Assembly (NCBI GenBank): GCA_963922935.1 | Contig: CAWUKE010000013.1 | Location: forward strand, 1-23,508 | Reading direction: 5' to 3' | Source: Litorimonas sp963922935 | GTDB lineage: Bacteria > Pseudomonadota > Alphaproteobacteria > Caulobacterales > Maricaulaceae | DNA: 23,508 nt | Shown here: positions 21,526 through 23,508 of the stretch, piece by piece | Layout of the letters: each line of letters opens with the position of its first letter | Position numbering within the stretch: the first letter of the stretch is position 1 | Position numbers and translations under genes: made by a program | Notes under the pieces: generated by a model | The model's input: the letters and a program-made list of their open reading frames with translations, nothing else | What the model was told of the DNA's origin: nothing | Database searches by the model: none

Positions 21526-23070
21526 GTGTTTAGCGATCTGCCTATTTTGCCCGTCCTCGTGGCCGTCCCGATGATCGGAGCGTTGTTCTTGGCTGTCATG
21601 TCGCGTCTGACAGGCGCAGACGGACAGTCACAACTGGAACGCAATGCCCCGCGCACGGCGCTGCTTGTCAGTTTAATCGTACTGGTCTTATCGATTGTTC
21701 TCGTGGTCGACTTCGATGCCTCTAACCCGGGCATGCAATTCGTGGATCAGGCCGCTTGGCTTGGTGGCGGCATTGACTTCCGCATGGGTGTGGACGGGAT
21801 CAGCGTGCTGTTCATTCTGCTGACGGCGTTCCTGACACCCCTCTGTATCCTTGCGAGCCAAGCCTCGATCAAAGAACGCCTCACAGACTATATGATCGCC
21901 TTCCTTGTGCTGGAAGCGCTGATGATCGGCGTGTTCTGCGCGCTCGATCTGATCCTCTTCTATATCTTCTTCGAAGCGGTTCTGATCCCGATGTTTATCA
22001 TCATCGGCGTCTGGGGTGGAAAAGACCGGGTCTACGCGTCTTATAAGTTCTTTCTCTACACGCTGCTGGGCTCCGTCCTGATGCTAGCGGCGATCCTTTA
22101 CCTTTACGCCCAGAGTGGGGTGCAATTCGGCGAAGCGACGACCGATATGGTCAAGCTGCGTGAACTGGATATTCCTGGGAATATCCAAGCGTGGTTGTGG
22201 CTCGCTTTCTTCGCCTCATTTGCCGTGAAGATGCCGATGTGGCCCGTCCATACATGGCTACCCGATGCCCACGTGCAGGCTCCGACGGCGGGCTCCGTCA
22301 TTCTGGCGGGTATCTTGCTGAAGCTTGGCGGGTATGGCTTCCTACGTTTCTCTTTGCCCTATTTCCCGGACGCCTCAGTTACGTTCGCCCCGATCGTGTT
22401 CCTGCTCTCCGTAATTGCGATTATCTATACCTCGCTGGTGGCTTACCGTCAGAAGGATATGAAGAAGCTGATCGCCTACTCATCTGTGGCGCATATGGGC
22501 TTCGTGACGATGGGTATTTTCACCTTTAACCTTCAAGGTATTCAGGGCGGCCTGTTCCAGATGATTAGCCACGGCCTGGTATCCGGCGCGCTCTTCTTCT
22601 GCGTTGGCGTCGTTTACGACCGGATGCATACGCGAGAGATCGCTTTCTATGGCGGCCTCGTGAAGCGGATGCCGGTCTTTGCGGGCTTCTTCTTGCTCTT
22701 CACTATGGCAAATGTGGGCCTGCCGGGAACGTCTGGCTTTGTGGGTGAAATTCTGACCATGATAGGCGCTTATCAAGTCAACCCGTGGGTCGCGGCGGGC
22801 GCAGCGCTCGGTATGATCCTCTCCGCTATGTATGCTCTGCATCTCTACCGCGAGACGGTGTTTGGCGAGCAAGTCAATGAAAAGCTGGACGTGATTACCG
22901 ACGTAACGGGACGGGAAGCCCTTATCCTTGGATTGCTGGCGATTTTCACAATCCTTCTAGGTGTTTATCCGGCACTCGTCACAGACATTACCGAGCCAGC
23001 TGTGGCGCAGCTTATCGCTGACTTCAACGCAGACTTAACGGTCACCAATACTCTCGCCGAGGTACGCTAA
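21526..23070 (+). CDS. nuoM: NADH-quinone oxidoreductase subunit M
   Basis: Middle antiporter-like proton-pumping subunit (ND4 type), mostly membrane embedded. From GTG 21526 it has 514 residues, close to the family length of about 500. Key sites are Glu150 in FYIFFEAVLIPMF, Lys235 in FAVKMPMWPVHTWLPDAHVQ and Lys266 in LLKLGGYGFLRF, with the later ISHGLVSGALFFCVG segment. The frame is open upstream to TTG 21472, but that start would overlap nuoL by 50 nt and add residues not seen in the family. GTG 21526 is 4 nt after nuoL, with GGGGG about 8 nt before it. nuoN follows after one base. Confidence 0.96.
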   Translation: MFSDLPILPVLVAVPMIGALFLAVMSRLTGADGQSQLERNAPRTALLVSLIVLVLSIVLVVDFDASNPGMQFVDQAAWLGGGIDFRMGVDGISVLFILLTAFLTPLCILASQASIKERLTDYMIAFLVLEALMIGVFCALDLILFYIFFEAVLIPMFIIIGVWGGKDRVYASYKFFLYTLLGSVLMLAAILYLYAQSGVQFGEATTDMVKLRELDIPGNIQAWLWLAFFASFAVKMPMWPVHTWLPDAHVQAPTAGSVILAGILLKLGGYGFLRFSLPYFPDASVTFAPIVFLLSVIAIIYTSLVAYRQKDMKKLIAYSSVAHMGFVTMGIFTFNLQGIQGGLFQMISHGLVSGALFFCVGVVYDRMHTREIAFYGGLVKRMPVFAGFFLLFTMANVGLPGTSGFVGEILTMIGAYQVNPWVAAGAALGMILSAMYALHLYRETVFGEQVNEKLDVITDVTGREALILGLLAIFTILLGVYPALVTDITEPAVAQLIADFNADLTVTNTLAEVR

Positions 23071-23071
23071 G

Positions 23072-23508
23072 ATGTTCCAAGCGATCTCCCTCATGGCGCC
23101 GGAACTTTTGCTGGCGACCCAAACGATCTTCGTCGTTCTGATCACGCTTTTGGTCAAAGCCGAAAAGCAAGCCGATGTGATGCGCATCTTTGCGATCATC
23201 ATGCTTATTATCTTCGCCTTGCTGGGCTTCCTGCTCGGCCGTCCGCAGGGGCTTGCGTTTAATGGCATGCTCCGTGTTGATGATTTTGGACATTATGCCA
23301 AACTGATAATCGGTCTCGGCGCGGCATTAGCCCTGATCTTCACGCGCCCTTACTTCAAAGCCGAAGGTCTTGACCGGTTCGAGTTCTCAGTCCTGATGCT
23401 CTACGCCGTGCTAGGCATGTCGATTATGGTCAGCGCAAACAATTTGCTCGCGCTTTATATCGGCCTCGAGCTGCAAACCTTGGCACTTTACATTATGGCG
23501 GCCTTTAA
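23072..23508 (+). CDS. nuoN: NADH-quinone oxidoreductase subunit N, 5' part only
   Basis: First 145 codons of the third antiporter-like proton-pumping subunit (ND2 type); the gene runs off the right edge. I translated it by hand from ATG 23072, one base after the nuoM TAA, with GAGG about 9 nt upstream. It opens MFQAISLMAPELLLA, followed by hydrophobic segments, and reaches the conserved LLALYIGLELQTLALYIMA stretch, in which Glu133 is the family's proton-channel glutamate. The full protein is normally about 480 residues, so about two thirds is missing. Its place as last nuo gene fits the standard nuoA-N order. Confidence 0.95.
   Translation, partial: MFQAISLMAPELLLATQTIFVVLITLLVKAEKQADVMRIFAIIMLIIFALLGFLLGRPQGLAFNGMLRVDDFGHYAKLIIGLGAALALIFTRPYFKAEGLDRFEFSVLMLYAVLGMSIMVSANNLLALYIGLELQTLALYIMAAF

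Noticed and set aside
1..23508. Search for mobile elements, CRISPR, tRNA, phage or defence genes
   Set aside because: No transposase, integrase, repeat array, tRNA-like fold or defence-type gene was seen on either strand by reading; a covariance-model or profile search was not possible.

Overview
The window looks like a chromosomal segment of an alphaproteobacterium with moderate GC (roughly 55% by eye). The evidence is a complete-style nuoA-N locus with separate nuoC and nuoD, a NuoE carrying the long C-terminal helix-hairpin-helix extension seen in alphaproteobacteria, a NuoG without the extra N7 cysteine cluster, and typical alphaproteobacterial neighbours (YbjN-proC, UPF0260, a short PBP1A). 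A marine Hyphomonadales/Maricaulales/Parvularculales-type lineage is my guess from overall style; nothing here proves it.

Left part (1-3446, minus strand). Reading leftward: a small lipoprotein, the tRNA hydroxylase trhO, a glutathione S-transferase-like protein that overlaps trhO by 4 nt, a YbjN-family protein and proC, which runs off the left edge. At 3447-3542 a short divergent intergenic region separates this group from a plus-strand gene (3543-5174) for a 543-residue protein with a TolB-like domain and TPR repeats.

Middle (5171-8783). A short minus-strand reading frame with a ribosome-binding site but an in-frame amber codon lies at 5171-5314. It is followed by a secreted PAN+CAP domain protein (minus), a bifunctional class A penicillin-binding protein (minus) and, divergently, a UPF0260/YcgN cysteine-cluster protein (plus).

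Right part (8784-23508, plus strand). A 187-nt control region precedes nuoA and holds a perfect 15-nt dyad resembling alphaproteobacterial Fur-family operators. Then come nuoA, B, C, a small exported protein of unknown function, nuoD, a 68-residue orphan protein, nuoE, F, G, H, I, J, K, L, M and the first 145 codons of nuoN, cut by the right edge. Many junctions are ATGA or TAATG overlaps, so this is almost certainly one transcript. Together the genes encode the proton-pumping NADH:ubiquinone oxidoreductase (complex I): NuoE/F/G form the NADH module, NuoB/C/D/I the quinone-reducing arm and NuoA/H/J/K/L/M/N the membrane arm.

The most interesting unexplained elements are the two non-nuo genes inside the complex I operon (10543-10959 and 12142-12348), the dyad at 8812-8826, and the amber-interrupted frame at 5171-5314. 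I saw no tRNA, rRNA, CRISPR array, insertion sequence or phage gene. The longest gap without an intact gene (5175-5441) is under 300 nt.
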